Part shown: one piece after another, positions 34,611 to 43,347 of the stretch
Layout: every line of letters begins with the position of its first letter
Position numbering within the stretch: position 1 is the stretch's first letter
Assembly: GCA_002928735.1 (NCBI GenBank)
Contig: PERL01000001.1
Location: 345,077 to 409,076 of the forward strand
Direction of reading: 5' to 3'
DNA length: 64,000 nucleotides
Source of the DNA: Hyphomicrobium sp.
Lineage (GTDB): Bacteria > Pseudomonadota > Alphaproteobacteria > Rhizobiales > Hyphomicrobiaceae
Made by a program: the position numbers and the translations under genes
The notes under the pieces: generated by a model
The model's database searches: none
The model's input: only the letters and a program-made list of their open reading frames with translations
What the model was told of the DNA's origin: nothing

Positions 34611-35012
34611 ATGCTTGAAAATCTCCCCCCTTCCCCGCTCAACGTAGACGGGCCCTTAGAACGTCGACCGCCCCCGTTAAGAGACGACGATCCCCTATTT
34701 CGCGGGACCTACGACCGTCTCGACGACACATCGTTCTTTCGCGAAAACAAAGGCCGCGAGTTTCGTATCATCACACCATGTGGAGGCGATCTGCGCCGGG
34801 CAAAGCTGGCGCCAGCGCCTAAAGGCTTCCGCGCTGTCTACATGGCCCGCTGCAAAAGTTGGGACCCTAGAGACGCGGTAGCGGTCTGCTTCCACTGGCC
34901 AGTCGCAAAGACCGACGCAATCAACCGCGCGTCCGATGATACCCTCTACGACCTCTACGAAGCGGCCTTCGATGCTCAAAGCGACCGCGGCGGCTACTTG
35001 GGGGCGTGGTGA
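34611..35012 (+). CDS. Unknown 133-residue protein upstream of the primase-helicase
   Basis: Start placed at ATG 34611 (MLENLPPSPLNVDGP); upstream frame looks non-coding. Proline- and charge-rich N-terminus, then a folded part with REFRIITPCGGDLRRA and WDPRDAVAVCFHW. Its stop overlaps the ATG of the primase-helicase (TGATG), so the two are translationally coupled and this is probably a replication accessory protein. No family recognised. Confidence 0.65.
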   Translation: MLENLPPSPLNVDGPLERRPPPLRDDDPLFRGTYDRLDDTSFFRENKGREFRIITPCGGDLRRAKLAPAPKGFRAVYMARCKSWDPRDAVAVCFHWPVAKTDAINRASDDTLYDLYEAAFDAQSDRGGYLGAW

Positions 35013-37111
35013 TGAAATCGCTGGCACTCAAGACCGCGAGATCAGGCGATGAAGCGGGGCTCAAAGGTGGCTTCAAAGTCACCCCCCTACTCCCCGGCAC
35101 CAAAAAGCCCTTCTTGCGCGACTGGCAAAAAGCCCCTTTCGACGCACTCGACGTTTTGGAAATTTGGGATTACGGCGACCAGCACGGCGTCGGCATCGTT
35201 ACCGGCGATGGATTTTTTGTTCTCGACGTCGACGTGAAGAATGGCCAGCCCGGGGCTGAATCCTTGGCGCGGATGATTGCCGTGCACGGCCCTCTCCCTG
35301 CCACGCGAACCGTGCGCACGCCTTCAGGTGGATGGCACTACTATTTCGCTACACCGCCCGGCCGTACCGTTTCGAACGCGAACAAGGGCCTTCAAACCCG
35401 TTTCGGGGAAGGTCTAGATATTCGCGGTGTGGGCGGCCAAGTGGTTGCCCCTGGCAACATTTACGACGGCAAACCTTACGCTTTCGAGCGTGAAGGGCGG
35501 ATCGCCCCCGCGCCCGAATGGCTACTCGACTGCCTAGCACCCGCGCCGGTTAAGTCCGAAGACGCCGCTAAGGTCGTTTGCGAAACCGATCGGCCGGAAG
35601 ACCTCGCCCGTTGCCGGATGTGGCTGGAAAACTCGCCGGATGTTTTCGAAGGCGGTCGCGACGACGCCGCCTACAAGATGGCTTGCCGCTTCCTAAATCT
35701 CGGCGCCAGTCCCGAGTCGTGCCGCGAACTTTTGGAGACGTGGTCTGAGAAGAAGTGCCGCCCGTCACTGACTGACGACGACCTAGACCGCGTTGCAGGA
35801 AGCGCCACGAGAAATCTGCAAGACGCAATCGGCCGCGATAGTTTCCAAGCCGCCGCGGCTACGTTCGGTGAGATCGAACAGCCACCCGACTCGGCGCCGG
35901 TCCCGGCGCGAAGTCTAATAGAATACCCTGACGAGATTTCAGTAGACGCAATCCTTAAGGCTCAAGCGCAATCAATCGTGAAGGGTCTTATCGCCCCGGG
36001 CGACGTCGGCATCATGTACGGGGAATCAACCGCCGGTAAGAGCTTCGCTCTTGTCGATATCGGCTTTCACGTTGCACTGGGCCGCACGTGGGCGGGACTT
36101 CGCGTGAAGCAATCCGCGGTTCTCTATATATGCCTTGAAGGCGCACCCGGCTTTCGCAAGCGCGTTGCAACAGCCCGGGACAACATCGGGAACCCGGGAA
36201 AGTTCTTTGCACGAATAACGGTGCCAGTGTTCTTGTCGGCGAAGTCGCCGGACGAAACCAAGAAGTCGATAGACCACGTACTTGCCGCCCACTCGGAACT
36301 TATGGGCGCCAGTGGCGCGCAACAGAGCCTCATAATCATTGATACGCTGTCCCGGGTCATGGCTGGCGACGATGAGAACAAGGTCGAAGACGTAATGAAT
36401 TTTCTCACTCGTTACGTTGGCGAAATCCAAAGGGCGACCGGGGCGGCCGTGGCCATAGCGCACCACACGAATAAGCTAGGCGACATACGCGGCTCGACGG
36501 CGATCAAAGCTTCAGTCGACTTTGTAATTCATGCTCGCAAATCGAATGTGGTCGAAGACAACAAGAAACCGGCGGCCAATAACGCCGACCCTTCGGACGT
36601 TCGAACGCTTTTCGCGGAAAAAGTAAAGGACGGGGAAGAAAAGACGATACTGAAGTACCGCTTAAAGCAAATTCCGCTCGGCACAGACCCCGACGGCGAC
36701 TTAGCGTCTTCATGCATCATCGAGCCCGTAACAGAAACGGCCGACGCCCGCGCGAAAGAGTGTTTCGATGCTACCGGGCAGCTAATGGCCAAAGCCTTCG
36801 CGACTAGCGTTCGGCTTTCGCCCCGGAAGAATGCGTCGAAGGACCCGAACGGCGTCGAACGCTACGCCCCCAAGTGGCTTGTTAAAAATTATCGCGGCGA
36901 AGCTGATTTCACCGTCGAGGAATTCGAGACGGCACTCGCCGGGCATATAAATTTTTCCATCACGATCGAAGATCAACCGGATTCAAAAGGCGAACTGCGG
37001 CCGGTGTATGTGCCGTTCAAGGTGCCCTCCGGCGGTTTTCCGGCGGTTCCCGATCCCGGCGGTTCCGGCGGTTCCGCGGCGGTTGACGATGAGACCACCG
37101 GAGACCAATGA
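35012..37111 (+). CDS. Prim-pol primase fused to RepA-like AAA helicase
   Basis: 699 residues from ATG 35012. Residues about 20-180: bifunctional primase-polymerase domain with catalytic VLDVDVKNG (D72, D74) and GGWHYYF (H109). Residues about 325-520: RecA-fold RepA/DnaB-like helicase with Walker A GESTAGKS (K343), Walker B LIIIDTLS (D444), then IAHHTNKLGDIRGSTAIKA. This is the replication initiator of many phage satellites and plasmids, comparable in role to P4 alpha. The last 80 bp of the gene overlap a run of GGCGGTT repeats that continues downstream, probably its own origin. Confidence 0.92.
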   Translation: MKSLALKTARSGDEAGLKGGFKVTPLLPGTKKPFLRDWQKAPFDALDVLEIWDYGDQHGVGIVTGDGFFVLDVDVKNGQPGAESLARMIAVHGPLPATRTVRTPSGGWHYYFATPPGRTVSNANKGLQTRFGEGLDIRGVGGQVVAPGNIYDGKPYAFEREGRIAPAPEWLLDCLAPAPVKSEDAAKVVCETDRPEDLARCRMWLENSPDVFEGGRDDAAYKMACRFLNLGASPESCRELLETWSEKKCRPSLTDDDLDRVAGSATRNLQDAIGRDSFQAAAATFGEIEQPPDSAPVPARSLIEYPDEISVDAILKAQAQSIVKGLIAPGDVGIMYGESTAGKSFALVDIGFHVALGRTWAGLRVKQSAVLYICLEGAPGFRKRVATARDNIGNPGKFFARITVPVFLSAKSPDETKKSIDHVLAAHSELMGASGAQQSLIIIDTLSRVMAGDDENKVEDVMNFLTRYVGEIQRATGAAVAIAHHTNKLGDIRGSTAIKASVDFVIHARKSNVVEDNKKPAANNADPSDVRTLFAEKVKDGEEKTILKYRLKQIPLGTDPDGDLASSCIIEPVTETADARAKECFDATGQLMAKAFATSVRLSPRKNASKDPNGVERYAPKWLVKNYRGEADFTVEEFETALAGHINFSITIEDQPDSKGELRPVYVPFKVPSGGFPAVPDPGGSGGSAAVDDETTGDQ

Positions 37112-37212
37112 AATCAGCATGTTAGACCACTTCCGGCGGTTCATTTTAGCGGCGGTTCTCAGAACAACCGCCGGAGGCCCGATTTCATTGGGTTCCGGCG
37201 GTTCCGGCGGTT
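37031..37212. other. Iteron array, probable replication origin
   Basis: GGCGGTT occurs nine times in direct orientation (37031, 37042, 37058, 37067, 37078, 37135, 37151, 37197, 37206) and once inverted (37166-37172). Most copies belong to CCGGCGGTTCC units; neighbouring units are 9, 11 or 16 bp apart. The array begins inside the 3' end of the prim-pol/helicase gene and continues past its stop. Initiator gene next to iterons and followed by AT-rich DNA is the usual satellite or plasmid origin layout. Confidence 0.75.
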
Positions 37213-37305
37213 CTTCCCTACTACGTAGGGCCAGTGGCGGCGCCTTTTGAGCGCGCCGCCTGCCTGTCCCGTGGGGCGAATTACGACTTTCGGAATTTCA
37301 ATTTA

Positions 37306-37397
37306 AAATTTGTCGGCACCCCCTGGCGGCGTCGACTTACTTTTTTCGTCAGACTAAATTTTGTCCGGTCCCATCAATTCAAATTCTGTCGCACCCC
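37306..37397 (+). repeat. Three AT-rich repeats next to the iteron array
   Basis: AAATTTGTCGGCACCCC (37306-37322), AAATTTTGTCCGGTCCC (37356-37372) and AAATTCTGTCGCACCCC (37381-37397) start 50 and 25 bp apart. They could be the unwinding element of the origin or regulator sites for the 37792 gene. The remaining non-coding DNA to 37791 holds an inverted CCCCGG / CCGGGG pair (37725-37755) and no gene. Confidence 0.6.
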
Positions 37398-37791
37398 ACC
37401 GCGACGAATGTTTTTCGTTAGTCGTCCCCCGCTGGCGACGAAGCCTCGCCGAGCGATCGAAACCGCGCCGACCGGCACCCCGCACCGCCGATAGCCTCTA
37501 GACTTTTGCCCCTTGCCCGCTGGCGGGCGATCTGAGACGGGCCGCTACCGTAGGCGCCCCACCGCGCGGCCGCGCTGTACGGCCTTCTATGTGGCCGCGG
37601 CAAAAGTCGGCCCGATTAAGTCGAATTTCACGAAAATGAGACGCCGATTAGGCATGTATTTAGTTTCACGCCGATACAGTGAGCGCGGTCGAAATTCGAT
37701 TTTCGGCTATTGTGAAAAAGCGAACCCCGGAACGCGGTTGCAACGCGCCCGGGGCTCTAGGCTCAACAGTCTGCGTTGGAGACGTCGAACC

Positions 37792-38922
37792 ATGTCACCC
37801 GTTACTAACGGTCTTGCACCCCGTCGCATAGGGGTAGCAGGCGCATTTTTGCTTATTGCCGCCAGCGCCGCGCTTGGCGCCTACTTCGGCTACACCGTCG
37901 GCGCTCATGTTCACGTCGCGCTTGGGGTTGTATTCGCAGCCGCGGCGCTCGGCGGTGAACTTCTCAAACCACTCGCCGTCCAAGGCACGTTCGATAGTTT
38001 CAGGTCGCGAGAATGGATGCGTGGCCTTTCGTGCACGGCGCTGGCGGCGGTGTGCATCGTCTACAGCCTTGCCGCCGAACTGAGCCTTGCGGCCGGTAGC
38101 CGTGGCGATCTGGCCGCGACCAGACAAGCCGCGGCGGACACCGCCAAGGTATCCCGTGATCGCCGGACACGCGCCGAGGCCGAACTGTCCGCTTTGGCGC
38201 CCGCGCGTCCGGCCGAAGTCGTCTCGCCGCTCATTGCCCGCCTGAAAGCCTCACCGGCCGGACGGGATTGCGAACGGCCGTCGACGTCCGCGGCCCGTCG
38301 GGCTTGTGGCCAGATCGCCGACCTTGAATCCGAGGCAGCACGCGCCAAGCGCCGGACGGAATTGGAAGCCGTCATCGCGGACACGACCGCCCAACCGACG
38401 GACGGCCCCGCCCCGATCGCCGACGCCGACCCGTTGGCGTCCGCTCTTGCCTCATATGCACGTGCGACCGGACACGACGTCGAGCCGGACACGATCGCGC
38501 CTTGGCTGGCGCTCATTCCCGTGTTGTTTCTAGAACTCGGATCGGCGCTCGCTCTTGTTGTCGTGCGTGCGCTCGGCGATCCGACCCCGCCCCCAGCGCC
38601 GAAAGCCAACGGCGAAGGGCCGGTCGATGACACCCCGGCAAGCGAACCGCCGCCCGCCGCTTCTGAGCCGGTGCCGGTTGCGGTTTCGCGTCCGAAAACC
38701 CCGCGCCGAACATCACGCGGACGCCGAGACGCGGCGGCGAATGTTATTGATCTAGTGAAAGCCCGCGGCGGCATCGTCGAAGGCGGCCAACGCGAGATCG
38801 CGCGGACGCTCGGCATATCGAAGTCGCGTGCGAATGAAGTCTTAAGCGATCTGGCAAAGTCCGGCGCACTGGAAGTCGCGACTAGCCGGACGGGTACGAC
38901 TGTGAAGCTGGCGACCGGCTAA
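37792..38922 (+). CDS. Membrane-anchored protein with DC-x11-C loop and C-terminal winged HTH (family shared with 25015-26067)
   Basis: 376 residues from ATG 37792, with GGAG 10 bp upstream; the frame extends to 37513 but that part is not credible protein. Membrane segments at about 14-34, 42-62 and 78-101, a polar helical stretch with APARPAEVVSPLIARLKA and C160/C172 (DC-x11-C), a fourth membrane helix at about 237-260 containing FLELGSALALVVV, a Pro-rich linker, and a C-terminal winged HTH (about 318-372) with QREIARTLGISKSRANEVLS. The last domain is a convincing DNA-binding fold, so this protein probably holds DNA at the inner membrane. It lies next to the origin. Function unknown. Confidence 0.8.
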   Translation: MSPVTNGLAPRRIGVAGAFLLIAASAALGAYFGYTVGAHVHVALGVVFAAAALGGELLKPLAVQGTFDSFRSREWMRGLSCTALAAVCIVYSLAAELSLAAGSRGDLAATRQAAADTAKVSRDRRTRAEAELSALAPARPAEVVSPLIARLKASPAGRDCERPSTSAARRACGQIADLESEAARAKRRTELEAVIADTTAQPTDGPAPIADADPLASALASYARATGHDVEPDTIAPWLALIPVLFLELGSALALVVVRALGDPTPPPAPKANGEGPVDDTPASEPPPAASEPVPVAVSRPKTPRRTSRGRRDAAANVIDLVKARGGIVEGGQREIARTLGISKSRANEVLSDLAKSGALEVATSRTGTTVKLATG

Positions 38923-38925
38923 GAT

Positions 38926-39381
38926 TCACTTGCTCACGGCGAGGGCCGCCTCAACGTAGTCGAGCAAACCGTTCCGAGGTGGCGCACTGGCATAGCGCTC
39001 AAGTGCGTTCCGCGGGATGGGGTGATTAGCAGCCTGGAGTGCAGCCGCAATTCGAAGGTTGCTATATCTGAACGGTGGCAACGGACAACCGACCGGAAAG
39101 GCGCGCGGGAAGCGATCCAACCCCGGCATCCCTAAAGTTTTGCCGAGGTAAGCCTCTATCCCGTCCAGTTGAAGCGCCGACCACACCGGCAGAACGTGCA
39201 GATACCCGGTGTACAACTGGCCTTGCAGATAAGGCCGATCTCTCAAATGCTCCAGCCGACGCCGAGCGAAGTCGTCTGTCTGCCCGACGTGATCGATAAA
39301 ATGGGGAAGCTCGATTACGTAAATGCCTTGCTGCGCAGGCGGTTGGTCGCCGAGAAAAAACGTCTGCCAATTCGCGTACAT
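38926..39381 (-). CDS. GIY-YIG nuclease-like protein
   Basis: 151 residues. GIYVIELPHF, then HVGQTDDFARRRLEHLRDRP (about 19-48) match the first two blocks of the GIY-YIG nuclease fold, with the catalytic Arg in the FARRRLEH part. The later Glu/Asn motif of the fold is not clear, so activity is uncertain. Such proteins occur as homing-type or DNA-processing nucleases in phage. Last gene of the minus-strand run that starts at 42908; it converges with the 37792 gene, 3 bp apart. Confidence 0.7.
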   Translation of the reverse strand: MYANWQTFFLGDQPPAQQGIYVIELPHFIDHVGQTDDFARRRLEHLRDRPYLQGQLYTGYLHVLPVWSALQLDGIEAYLGKTLGMPGLDRFPRAFPVGCPLPPFRYSNLRIAAALQAANHPIPRNALERYASAPPRNGLLDYVEAALAVSK

Positions 39382-39450
39382 TTAGTACCTCAAATCTTGA
39401 GTTGCCTTTCTCCCTCTAGCCAAATGCTACAGCGATTCGCGGTGGTGCTG

Positions 39451-39984
39451 TCACCCGGCCCGCGCGGCTGTAACAATCTCGCAACCGGCCTTTGCGGTCT
39501 GACCGTTGACGAAGCCCATATTCAGTTCGCGAAACTTCTTTCGGCCCGACGCGGGCACAACGTCATAGACCACGCGGAACGTACTTCCGATCTTCGTCCC
39601 GCTTTTGCCGTATAGCTCGCACGCGATCGCAACGTCTTTCCATGCGACGGCCGACTTATTCTTCACAGTCACACTGTCGAGCATCATGATGTTGCCGAAA
39701 CCTTGAAGCGACCACTTGAAGTCGGCGACCTCAAGATCGCGATACGACGGCCCCGGCGTCGTGACGATCCGGCCGGGCGGCGCTTCGCTTTGCCAACCGT
39801 ACACTTTGGCATCGCTGGCGGGCTTTTCGGGTTCGTTCAACGCGCCGAAGGCGAAGATGGCCAGCACGACAAAGGGCCATTTGCGCCAGCGGCGCGAAGG
39901 ATTCTTCGGCGGCAAAGGCAGTGGCGTTCGGTTTTGTGCTTGGACGCGCCGCCTAACGTCTGCAATCGCGTGTTCTAAATCCAT
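39451..39984 (-). CDS. Membrane-anchored protein with FxLYD-like domain
   Basis: 177 residues. One membrane segment at about 36-52 (WPFVVLAIFAFGAL) and a C-terminal beta-rich domain with SVTVKNKSAVAWKDVAIACE then LYGKSGTKIGST, as in FxLYD-type extracytoplasmic domains. Orientation would place the domain in the periplasm. Lies 58 bp downstream of the tape-measure gene on the same strand. Function unknown; a role in phage exclusion or attachment is a guess only. Confidence 0.6.
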   Translation of the reverse strand: MDLEHAIADVRRRVQAQNRTPLPLPPKNPSRRWRKWPFVVLAIFAFGALNEPEKPASDAKVYGWQSEAPPGRIVTTPGPSYRDLEVADFKWSLQGFGNIMMLDSVTVKNKSAVAWKDVAIACELYGKSGTKIGSTFRVVYDVVPASGRKKFRELNMGFVNGQTAKAGCEIVTAARAG

Positions 39985-40042
39985 AAATAGCCCGCCGATT
40001 GAAAATGCACGCTCGACGGTAGGTGATTCGCGACGCTCGACG

Positions 40043-42016
40043 CTATCGCCTCATGTAGTTTCGGTCGCGAATGTTCTCGCGACGCACCGCCGACACGCTG
40101 GCACGAACCACGCCCGGCTCACGTGCCGCGAACACCTGCGACGCGACCCGCTCCATTTTCGCAATCGTCGCATCGGTTGCGTCGCCGTCAACGTGAATGG
40201 TGACGTTTGTAACGTTAGCGCCACCACCACCAGAACCGCCCGCGACGACACCTAGCGATCCATCAGCGCCGCGCTTCAATGGCAAGATAGCTTCCGGCCC
40301 CGCTTCACCGGCAATCCCTTTCATGCCGCCCGACGTGAACTGTGCCGGGCTCGATAGAACGCCACCCTTCGCGAACATAAACCCGGATGAAAGCGACGAC
40401 GCGAAGCCGCCAAAGTCGGTTGAACCAAACGAGCCCGCAAACGAATTCGAAAGGCTATTTTGCAGCGGGCCAAGAAGCGTCGCCTTGGCGATCACTTCCA
40501 CAAGGTCGGCGGCTACACCGCGCAACGTATCTTTGAAACTCTCACCCGCCTTGGCAGCGTTGAAGAACCCGTTCGTGAGGGTCGACGCCAGATCGTCGGC
40601 GAATTGCCGGTTGAGATCGATCAACCGCCGATGCTCTTCGTACTGGCGTTCAAGTTCGAAGCCATTCTCGATCCGCTGGCGAAGTTCGGCCGCAACCAAC
40701 GGCGCGTGCTTTTCCATTTCGGGAGTGATGCGTTGTTCAAGCTCCATTTGCTTCTCAAGCTGGCGCGCAACTTCGAATTCGCCGTTGAGCCGTGCCGTCG
40801 TCACAGCGTTGCGAAGGTCTTCGACCGCGGACAGTTCGCGCGTGCGCTCGATAATGCGGGCGATCCGCTTTGCTTCGCTGTCGTCGCCCGTAGCAGGCCC
40901 GAATGTCGGGCGGCGCAAGCCCTGGCCGTTCTGCGATCCTGTCAGAACGCCGCCGCCGCCGATCCGTGCGCCACTCTTGAGCAAGCCCGACGCCGAGCCC
41001 GCAAGGTCCGCGATTCCGTTGCCTTCCGACGGGCCGTAGCCCAGCGCGACACGAAGGCTTTCGGCCGACGTAGCCCCGGCTTCGCGCATGACGTCGATAA
41101 GGTCGCGAAAGGCGGTATGACCAGCGCGTGCGGCGTCGGCGATACCAGAAAGGCCGAACGCGAAAGCTGACAGGATGCCGGACCCGACCGGGCCTTCGAT
41201 CGTCTTCGTAAGTTCCTTGACGAGATCGGACCACGATTCCGTGACGCCCATTTCCTTCGAAATACGTCCCCAATTCTCGGCGAAGCTGTTCGAAAGCAAC
41301 GTGAGCGATTGATCTACGGTCGTGCCCATCCTGCCGAAGCGTTCGTCGGTCGATTGCGAGACGTAGAGCATGGCGTCTGCGACCGTCTGAGCCGTGATCC
41401 GGCCTTCCGACGCCAGCTTGCGAAGTTCGCCGATCGGTTGCCCGGTTGAATCGGCGAGCGCCCGCAAGACCTCCGGCGTCTGTTCGGCAATCGAATTGAA
41501 TTCCTCACCGCGCAACGTCCCACTGTTGAAGGCCTGCGAAAGCTGGAAAAGCGCCGCCGTCACAGATTGCGCCGACCCGCCCGAAAGCGTGCCAAGCTTG
41601 GAAAGCGTCTCGGCGATCCGCACGGCTTCGGTTTGGTTGTATCCGAGGCGCTCAAGCGCCGCGGCATTACGGGCGTAGACGTCGGTCAGATCGTTGACCG
41701 GCACCCGCGCACGGTCAGCCGCGTTACCAATGGCCGCCATGATCTCTTGAGCCGAAGAGCCGCCCGTTCCAATCGCATTGAGCCGGGCTTCCAAGCGCGT
41801 GAAGTCGTCGGCGGCGCTGATAGCGGCCTTTCCAACGTCTAGAAGTGCTTTCGCGGCCATGACCCCGCCGAAAGCGACAAGCGCGCGGTTGGCGTTGAAT
41901 AGCGATCGGTCGAACCGCTCGACGTGGCCGCGCGATCCGTCGAGTGCGCGATTAAGTTCGGCCGCACCGCGGCGGGCGCCGTCACTGTTGATCGTGGCAA
42001 TAATTTCGAGTGTCAT
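40043..42016 (-). CDS. Phage-tail tape measure protein
   Basis: 657 residues from ATG 42016 (MTLEIIATINSDGARRGAAE). Residues about 60-215 have the tape-measure N-terminal domain, including FNSIAEQTPEVLRALADSTG and GELRKLASEGRITAQTVADA. A helical centre with a transmembrane-like Gly/Ala patch (about 270-300), a charged coiled coil (about 370-490) and the C-terminal GIAGEAGPEAILPLKRG block complete the family pattern. In phages this protein sets tail length and enters the host envelope. No other capsid or tail gene is found in the element, which is very unusual. Intact and in frame with its neighbours' composition. Confidence 0.88.
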   Translation of the reverse strand: MTLEIIATINSDGARRGAAELNRALDGSRGHVERFDRSLFNANRALVAFGGVMAAKALLDVGKAAISAADDFTRLEARLNAIGTGGSSAQEIMAAIGNAADRARVPVNDLTDVYARNAAALERLGYNQTEAVRIAETLSKLGTLSGGSAQSVTAALFQLSQAFNSGTLRGEEFNSIAEQTPEVLRALADSTGQPIGELRKLASEGRITAQTVADAMLYVSQSTDERFGRMGTTVDQSLTLLSNSFAENWGRISKEMGVTESWSDLVKELTKTIEGPVGSGILSAFAFGLSGIADAARAGHTAFRDLIDVMREAGATSAESLRVALGYGPSEGNGIADLAGSASGLLKSGARIGGGGVLTGSQNGQGLRRPTFGPATGDDSEAKRIARIIERTRELSAVEDLRNAVTTARLNGEFEVARQLEKQMELEQRITPEMEKHAPLVAAELRQRIENGFELERQYEEHRRLIDLNRQFADDLASTLTNGFFNAAKAGESFKDTLRGVAADLVEVIAKATLLGPLQNSLSNSFAGSFGSTDFGGFASSLSSGFMFAKGGVLSSPAQFTSGGMKGIAGEAGPEAILPLKRGADGSLGVVAGGSGGGGANVTNVTIHVDGDATDATIAKMERVASQVFAAREPGVVRASVSAVRRENIRDRNYMRR

Positions 42017-42085
42017 GGTCGGCGGCCTTTGCTGGCGTTTCGTGCCATCAAAGTACCAGCCGACCAAAAGTAAGACCAAAGCACG

Positions 42086-42442
42086 TTAATCGGTGCCTGT
42101 CGGCACAAAGGCTTTTCGCAAATGCTCTTGCATCAAAAGTTTTACTTCCGGTGTGACGTCGCGGCACGTGGCGATCGCTAGGTTCACGCGGTCCAGCGTC
42201 AACGGACCGGTCGTACCGCCGATCTGTGCGGCAACCACGTCCGCCATTCGGTAGCGGATCGCACCGCCCGGCAACGCGATCCAAGGCATGAACGTTTTGT
42301 TCCCCGCGCGACGCATGTTCGCAAGGTGCTGTTCCGAATATCGAAGATGCTCAGCAACTTCCGAAGCCTTCAATAAGTAGTCGCCGATAAGTTCGATGAG
42401 CGGCTTGTATGCGTCGGGCGCGTTTGGATAGACGCGGATCAT
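42086..42442 (-). CDS. Second HTH regulator (MerR/AlpA-like), 118 residues
   Basis: ATG 42442. LLKASEVAEHLRYSEQHLAN at about 23-42 and GGAIRYRMADVVAAQIGG at about 59-76 give a MerR/excisionase-like winged HTH. A C-terminal helix pair follows. It lies 10 bp after the 42453-42908 gene and 69 bp before the tape-measure gene, so it may control late expression of that gene. Confidence 0.7.
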   Translation of the reverse strand: MIRVYPNAPDAYKPLIELIGDYLLKASEVAEHLRYSEQHLANMRRAGNKTFMPWIALPGGAIRYRMADVVAAQIGGTTGPLTLDRVNLAIATCRDVTPEVKLLMQEHLRKAFVPTGTD

Positions 42443-42452
42443 GGCTGCCCCC

Positions 42453-42908
42453 TCAGGCGGCTACGGCGACTGACTGCGAATCGTGGCGGCCGTTCTTGAT
42501 CGCAAACGACCGCCGACCTTTTGCCGTTCGCGTCCGCTTCACTTCGCGGGTCACGGCTTCCCACTCTTCGCGCACGCGCTCGGCGCGGCCACTGTTGTGC
42601 CAGTGATCGCGGGCAACCTCATCAAGCCGACGCGAAAGCGGTTCCGAAAACGTGCCGACGGCACAAGGCTTCATGCGGGGATTGGCCAGATACTCGGCAA
42701 GCCAACCCGCTTCCGCCGCCTGAGACGCTTCGATCGCGTCGGCCGCGTCGACGATGAAAGGATAGTCATTCGATGCGCACGACACGCGGAACGCGGCGCC
42801 GTCTTCGGTCGTGAGGATCGTGACGTTCGCGCGGATCGACTGGCAGAAGCGCACGAACGGAACGCGGACAGCGATAGGGAACGTGCGGTTAGAAATACTG
42901 TTGGCCAT
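42453..42908 (-). CDS. Unknown 151-residue protein
   Basis: ATG 42908 with GGGAGGC upstream. Mixed alpha/beta N-terminal half (FPIAVRVPFVRFCQS, then FRVSCASNDYPFIVDAADAI), basic C-terminal helix (VREEWEAVTREVKRTRTAKG). First gene of the minus-strand run that includes the tape-measure protein; its 5' region contains the paired palindromic operators at 43075-43135. No family recognised. Confidence 0.6.
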   Translation of the reverse strand: MANSISNRTFPIAVRVPFVRFCQSIRANVTILTTEDGAAFRVSCASNDYPFIVDAADAIEASQAAEAGWLAEYLANPRMKPCAVGTFSEPLSRRLDEVARDHWHNSGRAERVREEWEAVTREVKRTRTAKGRRSFAIKNGRHDSQSVAVAA

Positions 42909-43074
42909 TTGAGCCTCCCTCTCAAGAATTCGATGGGCTCACGGTAGCCGATTCAAAGTAAATGAAAAGCCAATATAACAAGCAAAGACAACAAGTTAAG
43001 GACGCAAGATAGCACCAGAAATGATGCGAAGATCGTGCTGCTTTCTCTCGAAAATCGCACGATCAACGCCGCCT

Positions 43075-43135
43075 CAACACGAAATTCGTGTTGGCGTCGC
43101 CGGTTCGTTCGCGGCGGCTTACGAAATTCGTGTTG
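43075..43135. promoter_or_regulatory. Pair of palindromic operator-like sites in the divergent region 42909-43347
   Basis: CAACACGAAATTCGTGTTG (43075-43093) is a perfect palindrome around a central A. The half-palindrome ACGAAATTCGTGTTG recurs at 43121-43135. The matching segments start 42 bp apart, four helical turns. The 439-bp region between divergent genes 42908 and 43348 otherwise holds no convincing gene, so this is the natural place for a switch between the two directions of transcription. Confidence 0.65.
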
Positions 43136-43347
43136 TGAAAAGAATTGTGGACGTCAACGCACTAAGCATTGAACGTCTCAAAACTTTGACGTCAGGCATT
43201 GACACTCTCACGACGCTAATAAAGTGGAGAAATTCTTTTAGCCCCACCATACTGTTGTCGCACTGTTGGCGGCGTCCTGTAAGATGGGACGGTCGGCTAT
43301 CACACATCACTGCCGAACAGATACCGGCGCAGCCTCACGAGAACCCC

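Noticed and set aside
38061..38816. 251-codon minus-strand frame opposite the membrane-HTH protein
   Set aside because: Shadow of the 37792-38922 gene; low-complexity Ser/Ala/Arg sequence, no motif.
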